A stretch of 64,000 nt of DNA, taken from positions 1 through 64,000 of the forward strand of contig NZ_BAAARN010000001.1 of the NCBI RefSeq assembly GCF_039532215.1, read 5' to 3'. Each line of letters starts with the position of its first letter. Position 1 is the stretch's first letter. The position numbers were made by a program, and so were the translations under genes. The notes beneath the pieces are model-generated. The model saw only the letters and a program-made list of their open reading frames with translations. It did no database searches and was not told the DNA's origin. Source of the stretch: Pedococcus aerophilus. GTDB taxonomy: Bacteria; Actinomycetota; Actinomycetes; Actinomycetales; Dermatophilaceae. Shown in pieces: positions 1-8,379 of the stretch.

Positions 1-44
1 CTGCACTGGTTACGGTGTGGGAGAGTAGGACGCAGCCGGACATA
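1..44 (+). rRNA. rrf: 5S ribosomal RNA, 3' end (5' part outside the window)
   Basis: The first bases carry the conserved 3' end of actinobacterial 5S rRNA (GGTTACGGTGTGGGAGAGTA, then GGACGC and CCGGAC). A perfect intrinsic terminator follows at once, as expected at the end of an rrn operon. 16S and 23S genes would lie upstream, outside the window. The exact 3' end is uncertain by a few bases. Confidence 0.9.
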
Positions 45-49
45 CTTTC

Positions 50-87
50 AAAAGGGCCTTCCCACACGGGAAGGCCCTTTTGGTTTT
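50..87 (+). terminator. Intrinsic terminator of the rRNA operon
   Basis: A perfect 14-bp inverted repeat (AAAAGGGCCTTCCC and GGGAAGGCCCTTTT) with a 4-nt loop is followed by TGGTTTT. A strong stem with a T-rich tail just after the 5S gene marks the end of rrn transcription. Confidence 0.93.
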
Positions 88-135
88 CACGGTGTCGTGC
101 TCCACGGAAATCATGACATCTCACCATCGCAGGGA

Positions 136-184
136 TGCCCTGCTCGGCACCGGCAGTGCCCGGGCAGGGGCGAGTCCGTAGACT
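136..184 (+). promoter_or_regulatory. Hairpin and candidate promoter ahead of the TPR gene
   Basis: A second hairpin (CCCTGC at 138-143 pairs with GCAGGG at 164-169; GGCAC at 146-150 pairs with GTGCC at 156-160) lacks a T-tract. It is followed by a -10-like TAGACT at 179-184. The hexamer could drive the gene starting at 217 with a leader of about 25 nt. No convincing -35 is visible. Confidence 0.4.
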
Positions 185-216
185 GCGAGTCGATTACTGC
201 ACAGCGAGGAGCAAGC

Positions 217-1347
217 GTGTCCGAGAACCAGTCAGGTCGTGACGGCCAGGGTCGTCGTCCGTCGTCGGGTGGACGTCCCGGCGGTGCCGGCGGATCCCGC
301 GGAGGCCAGGGCGGCGGTGGCTACCGCGGTGGGTCTGGTGACTCGGGTCGTGGTGGTTCCGACCGTGGCGGTTCCGACGGCGGGTACCGCGGACAGGGCG
401 GGCGACCCGGCGGTGGCCGCCCCGGTGGTCGTCCCCCCGGAGGCTCCGAACGGCGTGGCGGTGTGGGACGCCGCGACGACCGTGAGGCCGGCAGCTTCGA
501 CAACAGCGAGCGACGCGGTGGCCCGCGCCTCGCACCGAAGAAGCCCAAGCTCCCCGAGCCCCGCATCGCCGAGGGCGTGACCGGCAAGGAGCTGGACCGT
601 TCCATCCACGTGCAGCTGCGCACCCTGAGCAAGGAGAACGCCGAAGGCGTCGCCCAGCACCTCGTGATGGCTGCCGCCCTGCTCGAGGTCGACGACTTCA
701 TCGGGGCAGAGGCCCACGCCGAGACGGCAGTGCGTCGCGCCGGGCGCGTGCCCGCGGCCCGTGAGGCCCTAGGCCTGGTCGCCTACCGCAAGGGGGAGTG
801 GGCCCGTGCCCTCAGCGAGTTCCGTACCGCGAGGCGGCTGAGTGGTTCCTCCCACATGCTCGCGCTCATGGTCGACTGCGAACGAGGACTCGGTCGGCCG
901 GAGCGGGCACTCGAGCTGGCCATGTCCCCGGAGGCGAAGACGCTCGCCGTCGAGGACCGGGTCGAGCTGGCCATCGTCATCTCCGGCATCCGGCGCGACC
1001 TCGGTCAGCTCGAGGCTGCCCGGCTCGCCCTGGAGATCCCGCAGCTGAAGGGGTCAGGACGCAAGCCGTGGTCTGCTCGCCTGTCCTACGCGTACGCCGA
1101 GACGCTGCTGGCGGTCGGCCGCGACGAGGATGCCCGTGAGTGGTTCGCGCGAGCCTCCGACTCCGACCACGAGCTCGAGACCGATGCCGCGGAGCGGCTC
1201 GCCGAGCTCGACGGCGTCATCCTCACGGACCTCCTCGAGGGCGAGGAGGACGACGACGCCGATGTGTCCGACCCCAGAGGTCGCGCCGACGATCGCCTGC
1301 ACGACGGTGGTTCCGCCGACCCTTCCCGCGGGGAAGACGTCCGCTAG
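217..1347 (+). CDS. RGG-rich tetratricopeptide-like protein (Rv1691-type)
   Basis: The protein has 376 residues. Residues about 7-100 are Gly/Arg/Ser low-complexity sequence with many RGG and GGRPGG units, a composition usual for disordered RNA-binding tails. Residues about 125-310 are Ala/Leu/Glu-rich helices in helical-hairpin repeats, consistent with TPRs. The C-terminus is acidic (GEEDDDADV). GTG 217 was chosen because GAGGAG at 206-211 precedes it by 5 nt; the in-frame extension back to 97 reads through the hairpin and the promoter candidate. It occupies the place of Rv1691 of M. tuberculosis, next to the HAD phosphatase and tlyA. A scaffold or RNA-associated role is inferred only from composition and neighbours; the biochemical function is unknown. 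Confidence 0.82.
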   Translation: MSENQSGRDGQGRRPSSGGRPGGAGGSRGGQGGGGYRGGSGDSGRGGSDRGGSDGGYRGQGGRPGGGRPGGRPPGGSERRGGVGRRDDREAGSFDNSERRGGPRLAPKKPKLPEPRIAEGVTGKELDRSIHVQLRTLSKENAEGVAQHLVMAAALLEVDDFIGAEAHAETAVRRAGRVPAAREALGLVAYRKGEWARALSEFRTARRLSGSSHMLALMVDCERGLGRPERALELAMSPEAKTLAVEDRVELAIVISGIRRDLGQLEAARLALEIPQLKGSGRKPWSARLSYAYAETLLAVGRDEDAREWFARASDSDHELETDAAERLAELDGVILTDLLEGEEDDDADVSDPRGRADDRLHDGGSADPSRGEDVR

Positions 1348-2361
1348 GTGCCGCGCCTGATCCACCGGTATGCCGCGGTCGTCTGCGACCTCGACGGTGT
1401 GGTGTACCGCGGACCCGATGCGGTTGAGCACGCCGTGGGGGCTCTCTCGGCCCTCCCCGTGCCGATCGTCTACGCGACGAACAACGCGTCCCGTCCCCCC
1501 GAGGAGGTCGCTGCCCACCTCACCGACCTCGGCCTGCACGCCAGCGGTCGTGACGTGGCCACGAGCTCCCAGGCCGGCGCCGAGGAGCTCGCCGCCCACC
1601 TTCCTCACGGAGCGCGCGTGCTTGCGGTGGGAGGGGTAGGCGTCCGCGAAGCGTTGCAGGCCAAGGGGTTCCGCGTGCTCGAACCGGCCCGCTTGCGGGA
1701 CGACCCGACCCAGCGGGTCGCCGGTGTGCTGCAGGGGTACGGACCGAACGTGACCGCCGCCGACCTGGCGGAGGCGGCATACGCCGTGACGGCCGGTGCG
1801 ATGTGGGTGGCGACCAACACCGACGGGACGTTGCCCACCCACCGCGGCACGGCACCCGGGAACGGCACCCTCGTCGCTGCCGTCCGTCGCGCCGTGGGGC
1901 GCGACCCCGTCGTGGTCGGCAAGCCCGAGGCGCCGCTGTACCACCTGTGCGCGGGCCGTCTCGGGATGTCGGCGCGCCGCATGCTTGCCGTGGGTGACCG
2001 GCTCGACACCGACATCGCCGGCGCCGTCAAGGCTGGGATGGACTCGGTCCTGGTGCTCACCGGTGTCGACTCCGTCACCAGTCTCGCGACCGCTCCACCC
2101 GAGCTGCGCCCGACCTTCCTGGTCGAGGACCTGCGCGCGCTCGAGCTGGAGTACGAGCCCGCCGAGACCGACTACTCGTGGTGGGTCTGCGGCAGCGACC
2201 GCCGTCGTGTGGTCGACGGGCGGTGGGACGTTGCCCACCGGGGAACCGCCCTCGAGGCTGCTCGCGCCGGGATCGCGGCCCTGCACCAGGGCCTCGATGA
2301 CGGCGACCTCGATGCGGAGACGGTCCGACGCCTCGTGCGGGACCTCGACGACTGGCAGTAG
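1348..2361 (+). CDS. HAD-IIA family sugar/glycerol-phosphate phosphatase (Rv1692-like)
   Basis: The 337-residue protein starts at GTG directly after the TAG of the upstream gene. It shows the HAD phosphatase motifs in order: the DxD nucleophile motif CDLDGVVYRG near residue 14, TNNASR (motif II), a Lys in VVVGKPEAP (motif III) and GDRLDTDIAGA (motif IV). The long cap between motifs II and III is typical of subclass IIA (NagD/PGP type). The M. tuberculosis orthologue in the same position, Rv1692, is a glycerol-3-phosphate phosphatase, so recycling of glycerol phosphate from lipid turnover is the best guess. The C-terminal 60 residues or so are an extra domain outside the HAD core. Substrate is inferred; the family is certain. 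Confidence 0.9.
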   Translation: MPRLIHRYAAVVCDLDGVVYRGPDAVEHAVGALSALPVPIVYATNNASRPPEEVAAHLTDLGLHASGRDVATSSQAGAEELAAHLPHGARVLAVGGVGVREALQAKGFRVLEPARLRDDPTQRVAGVLQGYGPNVTAADLAEAAYAVTAGAMWVATNTDGTLPTHRGTAPGNGTLVAAVRRAVGRDPVVVGKPEAPLYHLCAGRLGMSARRMLAVGDRLDTDIAGAVKAGMDSVLVLTGVDSVTSLATAPPELRPTFLVEDLRALELEYEPAETDYSWWVCGSDRRRVVDGRWDVAHRGTALEAARAGIAALHQGLDDGDLDAETVRRLVRDLDDWQ

Positions 2362-2410
2362 CGTGATCGACGAGCAGTGGCACCCGGCCACGTCGTCCAG
2401 GAGGTCTTCC

Positions 2411-3175
2411 ATGGCATTCGAGTCAGTGCGCGGTTACGTCCAGCTGGCGAGCGGTCTGGGGGAGCTCACGATGGCCAAGGCCATGGAGGCGGCGCAGGGG
2501 TTGCTCAGCCTTCCAGGCGCCGACGGGGTGACGCGCAAGGTCGTGCAGGCATCGACCCTGGCGGAGGAGCTCCTCGACGTGGCGAAGTCGAACCGTGCGA
2601 ACCTCGTGGCGCTGGTCCAGGGCGAGGTCGAGTCGGCGCTGAAGCGAGCCGACGTCGTGCGGGTCGCCGACCTCGACGCGGCTCGGGCGACCCTGACCAC
2701 CGTGACCAAGGAGCTCGCCGACCTCAAGGCCATGGTCGTCGCGACCGGTGCCTCGGCGGTCGCCGGAGCCTCCCGCGGGAGCCTGGGGAGGTCGGGTGCG
2801 GTGTCGACCTCGGCGCGGGCAACCGCGCCAGCTGGCGAGGTACCCGACGCACCGGCACCCACTGCTGCCGTGCCCGCTCCGCGCCGGGCGCGCAGCACGT
2901 CCACCGCCAAGGCGCCGGCGAAGAAGGCTGCTCCCCGCAAGGCTGCTCCCCGCAAGGCTGCTGCGACGAAGAGCGCGACGAAGAGCACGGCCACCAAGGC
3001 TGCCTCTGCCTCGACGCCGGCGAAGAAGACTGCAGCGAGAAGGACGGCAACGACGAAGACCGCAGCCTCGAAGACAGCGGCGACAAAGACTGCGGCCAAG
3101 AAGGCGACGGCGCACAAGACTGCTGCGAAGAAGACCACGCCCCGCAAGGCTCGAACGACGAAGGCCACCTCGTGA
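2411..3175 (+). CDS. Conserved protein with histone H1-like Lys/Ala-rich tail
   Basis: The protein has 254 residues; ATG 2411 follows AGGAGG at 2399-2404. Residues 1-110 form an amphipathic helical domain (FESVRGYVQLASGLGELTMA at the start, then long heptad-like helices) reminiscent of phasins or coiled coils. Residues about 165-254 are a repetitive tail of KKAAPRK, KTAA and TKAA units, similar to eukaryotic histone H1 tails, the HupB C-terminus and AlgP. The very basic tail implies binding to DNA, RNA or polyphosphate. A -10-like TAGCGT lies at 2359-2364. The repeated KAAPRKAAP DNA is prone to copy-number change. A nucleoid-associated role is inference. Confidence 0.8.
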   Translation: MAFESVRGYVQLASGLGELTMAKAMEAAQGLLSLPGADGVTRKVVQASTLAEELLDVAKSNRANLVALVQGEVESALKRADVVRVADLDAARATLTTVTKELADLKAMVVATGASAVAGASRGSLGRSGAVSTSARATAPAGEVPDAPAPTAAVPAPRRARSTSTAKAPAKKAAPRKAAPRKAAATKSATKSTATKAASASTPAKKTAARRTATTKTAASKTAATKTAAKKATAHKTAAKKTTPRKARTTKATS

Positions 3176-3504
3176 GCGAACCCACTCCCCAGCCCCGACC
3201 CGTGCCGGGTGCGCCCGTGCCGGGACCGCCTGCGCCCGGCGCCCACCTGCCGAAGCCGCCGGTCCCGGGACCCGCGGCCGTCCCCGCGGCCCCGACTGCC
3301 GGTGACGCCCAGGACGCCCAGGACGTCCATGACGTCCATGACGCTCCGGACCTCGGCGAGCACACCACCGGCGACATCGTCATCGATTCCGCCCTGCAGG
3401 ACCTGCGTGACGCCCCGGCCGACGACCTCGACGCCCAGATCGAGGCCGGTCGCCGGGTCCACCAGACGCTGCAGGGTCGCCTCTCCCACCTCGGCGGCGA
3501 GTGA
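3172..3504 (+). CDS. Small Pro-rich protein with conserved C-terminal helix pair (Rv1693 position)
   Basis: The protein has 110 residues; its GTG overlaps the preceding stop by 4 bp and its stop overlaps tlyA by 4 bp, so it is translationally locked into the operon. The N-terminal half is Pro/Ala-rich (PVPGPPAPGAHLPKPPVPGP). A run of 9-bp repeats at about 3304-3345 encodes DAQDAQDVHDVHDA. The C-terminal 45 residues (DSALQDL to QTLQGRLSHLGGE) look like a conserved antiparallel helix pair. M. tuberculosis has the tiny Rv1693 between the phosphatase and tlyA. Function unknown. Confidence 0.72.
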   Translation: MSEPTPQPRPVPGAPVPGPPAPGAHLPKPPVPGPAAVPAAPTAGDAQDAQDVHDVHDAPDLGEHTTGDIVIDSALQDLRDAPADDLDAQIEAGRRVHQTLQGRLSHLGGE

Positions 3505-4316
3505 ACGACACCACCCGGCTCGACGTCGAACTCGTCCGGCGGGGCCTGGCGCGTTCCCGGGGGCATGCCCGGTCCCTCGTCGAAGCCGGTGACGTGCACG
3601 TCAACGGCACCGAGGCCACGAAGATCTCGACCCCCGTGCGGGCGCAGGACGACCTCGTCGTCCGGGAGGCCGGACCGCGCTGGGTGAGCCGCGCGGCACA
3701 CAAGCTCGTGGGGGCCTTCGAGGCGTTCGGTGACGCGGGGCTTTCTGCGGCGCAGAAGCGCTGCCTCGACGTGGGGGCGTCCACGGGTGGGTTCACCCAG
3801 GTGCTGCTCCACCACGATGCCTCCCACGTCGTCGCCCTCGACGTCGGCCACGGTCAGCTCGTGCCGGAGCTCGCCGACGACCCGAGGGTCGAGGAGCGGA
3901 GCCGGACGACCGTCCGGGGCCTGTCCGCCGACGACATCGGTGGTCCGGTGGACCTGCTGGTCGCCGACCTGAGCTTCATCTCGTTGACGTTGGTGCTCGA
4001 GACGTTCCGCGAGCTCGTCAAGGACTCCGGTGACGCGCTGGTGCTGGTGAAGCCACAGTTCGAGGTGGGGCGCACCCGCCTCGGCAAGGGCGGCATCGTC
4101 CGCAGCCAGGGCGACCGGGCGTGGTCGGTGACCGAGGTGGCGCGGGTCGCCATCGACGCAGGCCTGCATCCGAAGGGCCTCGCCGAGAGCCCGATCCGTG
4201 GGGGAGAGGGCAACGCGGAGTACCTCCTGTGGCTAACCCCGCGCGCCGAGGAGTCGCTGGGATGGGAGGCTCTGGTGAGGACCGCAGACCAGGTGAGCCT
4301 GAAGGGAGCCCCGTGA
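3501..4316 (+). CDS. tlyA: TlyA family rRNA 2'-O-methyltransferase
   Basis: The 271-residue protein has an N-terminal S4 RNA-binding domain (residues about 5-65, starting LDVELVRRGLARSRGHA) and a C-terminal SAM-dependent FtsJ-like domain. The linker PRWV matches the RxWV motif that TlyA uses for SAM and RNA binding. The SAM loop is LDVGASTGGF; the catalytic Lys lies in SRAAHKL, the Asp in LLVADLSFIS and another Lys in LVLVKPQFEVG. M. tuberculosis TlyA methylates 16S C1409 and 23S C1920, and its loss gives capreomycin resistance. The protein is the usual family length. The start GTG overlaps the upstream stop, and nadK overlaps its end. Confidence 0.95.
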   Translation: MNDTTRLDVELVRRGLARSRGHARSLVEAGDVHVNGTEATKISTPVRAQDDLVVREAGPRWVSRAAHKLVGAFEAFGDAGLSAAQKRCLDVGASTGGFTQVLLHHDASHVVALDVGHGQLVPELADDPRVEERSRTTVRGLSADDIGGPVDLLVADLSFISLTLVLETFRELVKDSGDALVLVKPQFEVGRTRLGKGGIVRSQGDRAWSVTEVARVAIDAGLHPKGLAESPIRGGEGNAEYLLWLTPRAEESLGWEALVRTADQVSLKGAP

Positions 4317-5266
4317 CCACCGCAGATCGCCGCAGGATCCTGCTCGTGGCCCACCCGCGCCGACAAGAGGCGCACGACATCGCCACCGACGTGGTGAAGC
4401 GGTTGCACACCGCCGGCATCGACGTCGTGATGCAGCCGGACGAGGCCGCCACGCTCGGGCTGACCGACCACCCCGGGGTCTGGCCGGCGACGGCGAAGAA
4501 CCCCGCGGAGGGGTGCGAGCTCATCTGCGTCCTCGGCGGCGACGGGACGATCCTGCGTGGTGCAGAGATGTCGCGGGGAACCGGGGCGCCCCTGCTCGGG
4601 GTCAACCTGGGGCACGTGGGGTTCCTCGCCGAGGCCGAGCGCGAGGACATCTCCTCGACCGTCGAGCACATCGTCGCCCGCACCTACACCGTCGAGGAGC
4701 GGATGACCCTCGAGGTCACGGCCCACGTCGACGGCACCCCCGTCTACTCCAGCTGGGCCCTCAACGAGGTCACCGTCGAGAAGGCGAACCGGGAGCGGAT
4801 GCTCGAGGTCGTCGCCGAGGTCGACGGTCGCCCCCTCACGACGTGGGGCTGCGACGGCGTCGTCGTCGCGACGCCGACGGGGTCGACGGCGTATGCGTTC
4901 TCCGCCGGTGGGCCCGTGGTCTGGCCGGACGTCGAGGCACTGCTGCTCGTCCCGATCAGTGCGCACGCCCTGTTCGCCCGCCCGCTGGTCCTGGGGCCGC
5001 ACTCCCACCTGGCCCTCGAGGTCGTCCCCGACACCCTCGGCACCGGTGCGCTCTGGTGCGACGGTCGGCGCGCGGTCGACCTGCCCCCCGGAGCACGCAT
5101 CCAGGTGGTCCGGTCCGACACCCCTGTGCGGCTGGCCCGGCTGAGCACGTCGCCGTTCACCGACCGCCTGGTGGCGAAGTTCGACCTCAACATCCACGGG
5201 TGGCGCGGACAGGCCCGTCGCGAGGAGGCGGCCCGCACCGGCCGCGCCTCCACGATCGGTCCCTGA
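4313..5266 (+). CDS. nadK: NAD kinase
   Basis: The 317-residue protein makes NADP from NAD and ATP (or polyphosphate). The diagnostic GGDGT motif (CVLGGDGTILRGAE) lies near residue 75, NEVTVEK near residue 147 and the glycine-rich TPTGSTAYAFSAGGP near residue 187. GTG 4313 overlaps the tlyA stop by 4 bp, and GGAGCC lies just upstream. The tlyA-nadK-recN order is conserved in actinobacteria. The C-terminus carries about 25 Arg/Ala-rich residues beyond the core. Confidence 0.96.
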   Translation: MTTADRRRILLVAHPRRQEAHDIATDVVKRLHTAGIDVVMQPDEAATLGLTDHPGVWPATAKNPAEGCELICVLGGDGTILRGAEMSRGTGAPLLGVNLGHVGFLAEAEREDISSTVEHIVARTYTVEERMTLEVTAHVDGTPVYSSWALNEVTVEKANRERMLEVVAEVDGRPLTTWGCDGVVVATPTGSTAYAFSAGGPVVWPDVEALLLVPISAHALFARPLVLGPHSHLALEVVPDTLGTGALWCDGRRAVDLPPGARIQVVRSDTPVRLARLSTSPFTDRLVAKFDLNIHGWRGQARREEAARTGRASTIGP

Positions 5267-5278
5267 CGGGCCGACCGA

Positions 5279-5317
5279 CCCCGACGACCGGCCCCGACGA
5301 CCGGCCCCGACGACCGG
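5279..5317 (+). repeat. 13-bp tandem repeat, three perfect copies
   Basis: The unit CCCCGACGACCGG occurs head to tail at 5279-5291, 5292-5304 and 5305-5317 in the 104-bp gap between nadK and recN. No function is evident. It is a candidate variable-number locus, and recN expression starts just downstream. Confidence 0.9.
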
Positions 5318-5370
5318 GCTCGCCGACTGTCCTCGCCGACGCCGTCGGAGCCCCGTGAGAGGGTGGCCCC

Positions 5371-7092
5371 GTGCTGCAGGAACTGAGGATCCAACGACTC
5401 GGCGTCATCGACGACGCCGTGCTCGACCTGCACCCGGGCCTCAACGTCCTCACCGGTGAGACCGGTGCCGGCAAGACCATGGTCGTCACCGGGCTCGGGC
5501 TGCTGCTCGGCGCCCGGGCCGATGCCGGTCTGGTCCGGTCCGGTGCCGCGTCCGCCGTGGTCGAGGGCCTGGTCGAGGTCGCCGCCGACCACCCGGCCTC
5601 GCTGCGCGCCGCCGAGGCCGGTGCCGAGGTGGGGGAGGGCCTCGTCCTGATCCGCTCGGTGTCGGCCGAGGGCCGCTCGCGGGCCCACGTCGGGGGCCGC
5701 ACCGCGCCGGTGGGCGTGCTCGCCGAGGTCGGCGAGCACCTCGTCGCGGTCCACGGACAGGCCGACCAGTGGCGGCTGCGGCACGGTGACCAGCACCGCG
5801 CCATGCTCGACCAGTTCGGCGGCACCCCGGTCGCCAAGGCCCTGGCGCGCTACGTCCAGCTCCACGACGAGCACGAGGCCGCCCGCGCCGAGCTCGCGAT
5901 GCTCCGTGAGCAGGCCCGTGACCGCGCCCGCGAGGTCGAGGTCCTCCAGCACGGCCTCGAGCAGCTCGAGCAGCTCGACCCCCAGCCCGGCGAGGACGCC
6001 GAGCTGCGCATCGAGGACGAACGCCTCAGCCACGCCGAGGGACTGCGCATCGCCGCAGCCCTGGCCCACGACCACCTCGGTGGGGCGCAGGAGTATGCCG
6101 CCGAGCCGGCTCCCAGCGCGATCGAGACGATCGCCGCGGCCCGCCAGGCGCTCGCGGGCGAGGTCGAGCACGACCCCGCGCTGCGGGAGCTGGACCGCCG
6201 GCTCGCCGACGTCGGGTACCTCGTGGCGGACCTCACCGCAGACCTCAGCTCCTACCTCACCGACGTGGACGTCGACCCCGCGCGGATGGCGTGGGTGCAG
6301 CAGCGGCGGGCCGACCTCACCGTCCTCACCCGCAAGTACGGCGAGACGGTGGAGGACGCCCTTGAGTGGGGGCGCACGGCGGCCGCGCGGCTCGACCTCC
6401 TGCTGAACTCCGACAGCCGGATCGAGGAGCTGGAGCCACGGGTGGCCGAGCTCGACCGCGAACGCAGCACCGCAGCCACGACACTCACCGCGGCCCGCAC
6501 CAAGGCGGCTGCCCGCCTGGCCAAGGCTGTGACGACCGAGCTGTCGCACCTCGCGATGGGCCAGGCGACCGTCGAGGTGGCGGTCACCCCGCGCACCTCC
6601 GGCCTGGGGCGTCACGGCGCCGACGAGGTCGAGATCCTCCTCGCCGCGAACCCCGGCAGCCCGGCGCGCACCGTGGCCAAGGCCGCCTCGGGCGGTGAGC
6701 TGTCCCGCGTCATGCTGGCCCTCGAGGTCGTCACCGGTGCCGCCGGCGCAGCCGACGTGCCGACCTTCGTCTTCGACGAGGTCGACGCCGGGGTCGGCGG
6801 GGCCGCGGCGCTGGATGTGGGCGCGCGCCTCGCCGCCCTGGCCGAGCACGCCCAGGTCGTCGTCGTCACGCACCTGCCGCAGGTCGCGGCATACGCGGAC
6901 CGGCACCTCGTGGTCCGCAAGGCCAGCGACGGGCACATCACGTCCAGCGGGATCCACGCCCTCGAGGGGGACGAGCGCCTGCGCGAGCTGGCCCGGATGA
7001 TGTCCGGCGGCGAGAGCGAAGCCGCTCTCGACCACGCCCGTGAGCTCGTGGCCACCACCTCGGCGCGCCGCAGTGCGGCCGCTGCGTCCTGA
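5371..7092 (+). CDS. recN: DNA repair protein RecN
   Basis: The 573-residue SMC-like ATPase acts in double-strand-break repair. Walker A GETGAGKT lies at residues about 29-36, the ABC signature SGGELSRVMLALE near residue 440 and Walker B FVFDEVDAGVGG near residue 465; between them is a helical coiled coil (HDEHEAARAELAML and following). Length is normal. GTG 5371 lies 6 nt after GAGGGT, a weak -10, so the transcript may be leaderless. No LexA box was seen immediately upstream. The 13-bp tandem repeat ends about 50 bp before the start. Confidence 0.96.
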   Translation: MLQELRIQRLGVIDDAVLDLHPGLNVLTGETGAGKTMVVTGLGLLLGARADAGLVRSGAASAVVEGLVEVAADHPASLRAAEAGAEVGEGLVLIRSVSAEGRSRAHVGGRTAPVGVLAEVGEHLVAVHGQADQWRLRHGDQHRAMLDQFGGTPVAKALARYVQLHDEHEAARAELAMLREQARDRAREVEVLQHGLEQLEQLDPQPGEDAELRIEDERLSHAEGLRIAAALAHDHLGGAQEYAAEPAPSAIETIAAARQALAGEVEHDPALRELDRRLADVGYLVADLTADLSSYLTDVDVDPARMAWVQQRRADLTVLTRKYGETVEDALEWGRTAAARLDLLLNSDSRIEELEPRVAELDRERSTAATTLTAARTKAAARLAKAVTTELSHLAMGQATVEVAVTPRTSGLGRHGADEVEILLAANPGSPARTVAKAASGGELSRVMLALEVVTGAAGAADVPTFVFDEVDAGVGGAAALDVGARLAALAEHAQVVVVTHLPQVAAYADRHLVVRKASDGHITSSGIHALEGDERLRELARMMSGGESEAALDHARELVATTSARRSAAAAS

Positions 7093-7194
7093 GCGGGCGC
7101 CGCCACCGCAACCCCGCCGCCACCGCACCCCGATGGCCCGCACCCCCGCGTGGGACGCGCTGAGCTGCCCTGCGGCCGTGGGAGGATGGGACCG

Positions 7195-8379
7195 ATGCCC
7201 CTGAAGATCCCCCGCCAGCGTGCCCGCGAACCCGAGGTCCCCGGGGTCCGCGGGCAGGCCCGCGTCGACGCCCGCACCAAGAACCTCACAAAGCGCCTGC
7301 GCCCCGGCGACATCGCCGTGATCAACCACCAGGACATCGACAAGGTGAGTGCCGAGGCGCTGCTGGCCTGCAAGCCTGCAGCCGTCGTCAACGCCGCTCC
7401 CTCGATCTCCGGCCGGTACCCGAACCTCGGACCCGAGATCCTCATCGACGCCGGGATCCCGTTGCTGGACAACGTCGGTGCCGATGTCATGCACGACCTC
7501 CAGGAGGGCACGCAGGTCCGGATCGACGGCGACGACCTGTGGGTCGGTGACGAGGTGGTCGCCAGCGGTCAGGCGTTCGACCACGAGATCGTCGCGGCCG
7601 CGATGACCGAGGCCAGGGCCGGGCTCGCGGTCCAGCTCGAGGCCTTCGCCGCGAACACCATGGAGTACCTGCGTCGTGAGCGCGACCTGCTCCTCGACGG
7701 CGTGGGTGTCCCCGACATCACCACCGAGATCGACGGGCGGCACGCCCTCATCGTGGTTCGCGGCTACCACTACAAGGAGGACCTGCAGACGCTGCGGAGC
7801 TACATCCGCGAGTACCGCCCGGTCCTCATCGGCGTCGACGGCGGTGCGGACGCGCTGCTCGACGTCGGCCTCAAGCCCGACCTCATCGTCGGCGACATGG
7901 ACTCGGTCTCCGACGCGACGCTGCGCTGCGGTGCCGAGATCGTCGTCCACGCCTACCGCGACGGCAACGCCCCCGGACTCGAGCGGGTCCGCCGACTCGG
8001 GGTCGAGCCGGTCGTCTTCCCCGCCACCGGCACGAGCGAGGACGTCGCCATGCTCCTCGCCGACGACAAGGGCGCCGAGCTCATCGTCGCCGTCGGCACG
8101 CACGCCACCCTCGTCGAGTTCCTCGACAAGGGCCGCAGCGGCATGGCCAGCACCTTCCTCACCCGGCTGCGGGTGGGCGGCAAGCTCGTCGACGCCAAGG
8201 GCGTCAGCAGGCTCTACCGCTCCCGCATCTCCAACCTCGCCCTCACGCTCATGCTCCTCGTCGGGCTGAGCGCCCTGTTCGCGGCCCTGTGGTCGACGAC
8301 GGGTGGGCGCGCCCTCCTCCAGGTCCTCGGCGCCCGCTGGGACGACCTGTGGTCCTTCGTCGTAGGAATTGTCACGTGA
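7195..8379 (+). CDS. steA: Putative cytokinetic ring protein SteA
   Basis: The 394-residue protein belongs to the family once annotated as a thiamin pyrophosphokinase-like protein. A central TPK-like domain is seen (GVDGGADALLDVGLKPDLIV and GDMDSVSD near residues 220-245), and one membrane helix lies near the C-terminus (LALTLMLLVGLSALFAALW, about 345-363). In corynebacteria SteA works with SteB in septal peptidoglycan turnover; the next gene, mctB, holds the SteB/MctB position. ATG 7195 was chosen over upstream starts because conserved sequence begins there and a -10-like GAGGAT ends 7 nt before it. Confidence 0.9.
   Translation: MPLKIPRQRAREPEVPGVRGQARVDARTKNLTKRLRPGDIAVINHQDIDKVSAEALLACKPAAVVNAAPSISGRYPNLGPEILIDAGIPLLDNVGADVMHDLQEGTQVRIDGDDLWVGDEVVASGQAFDHEIVAAAMTEARAGLAVQLEAFAANTMEYLRRERDLLLDGVGVPDITTEIDGRHALIVVRGYHYKEDLQTLRSYIREYRPVLIGVDGGADALLDVGLKPDLIVGDMDSVSDATLRCGAEIVVHAYRDGNAPGLERVRRLGVEPVVFPATGTSEDVAMLLADDKGAELIVAVGTHATLVEFLDKGRSGMASTFLTRLRVGGKLVDAKGVSRLYRSRISNLALTLMLLVGLSALFAALWSTTGGRALLQVLGARWDDLWSFVVGIVT

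Noticed and set aside
97-216. N-terminal extension of the TPR gene to ATG 97
   Set aside because: It would place the start inside the rrn terminator tail and translate the hairpin and -10 region; GTG 217 has a good ribosome-binding site.
4744-8103. Minus-strand frame of about 1119 codons opposite nadK, recN and steA
   Set aside because: The composition (runs of GVDGGV, HDVGDD and similar) is that of a third-position-GC shadow, and the plus strand carries three conserved genes in this span.
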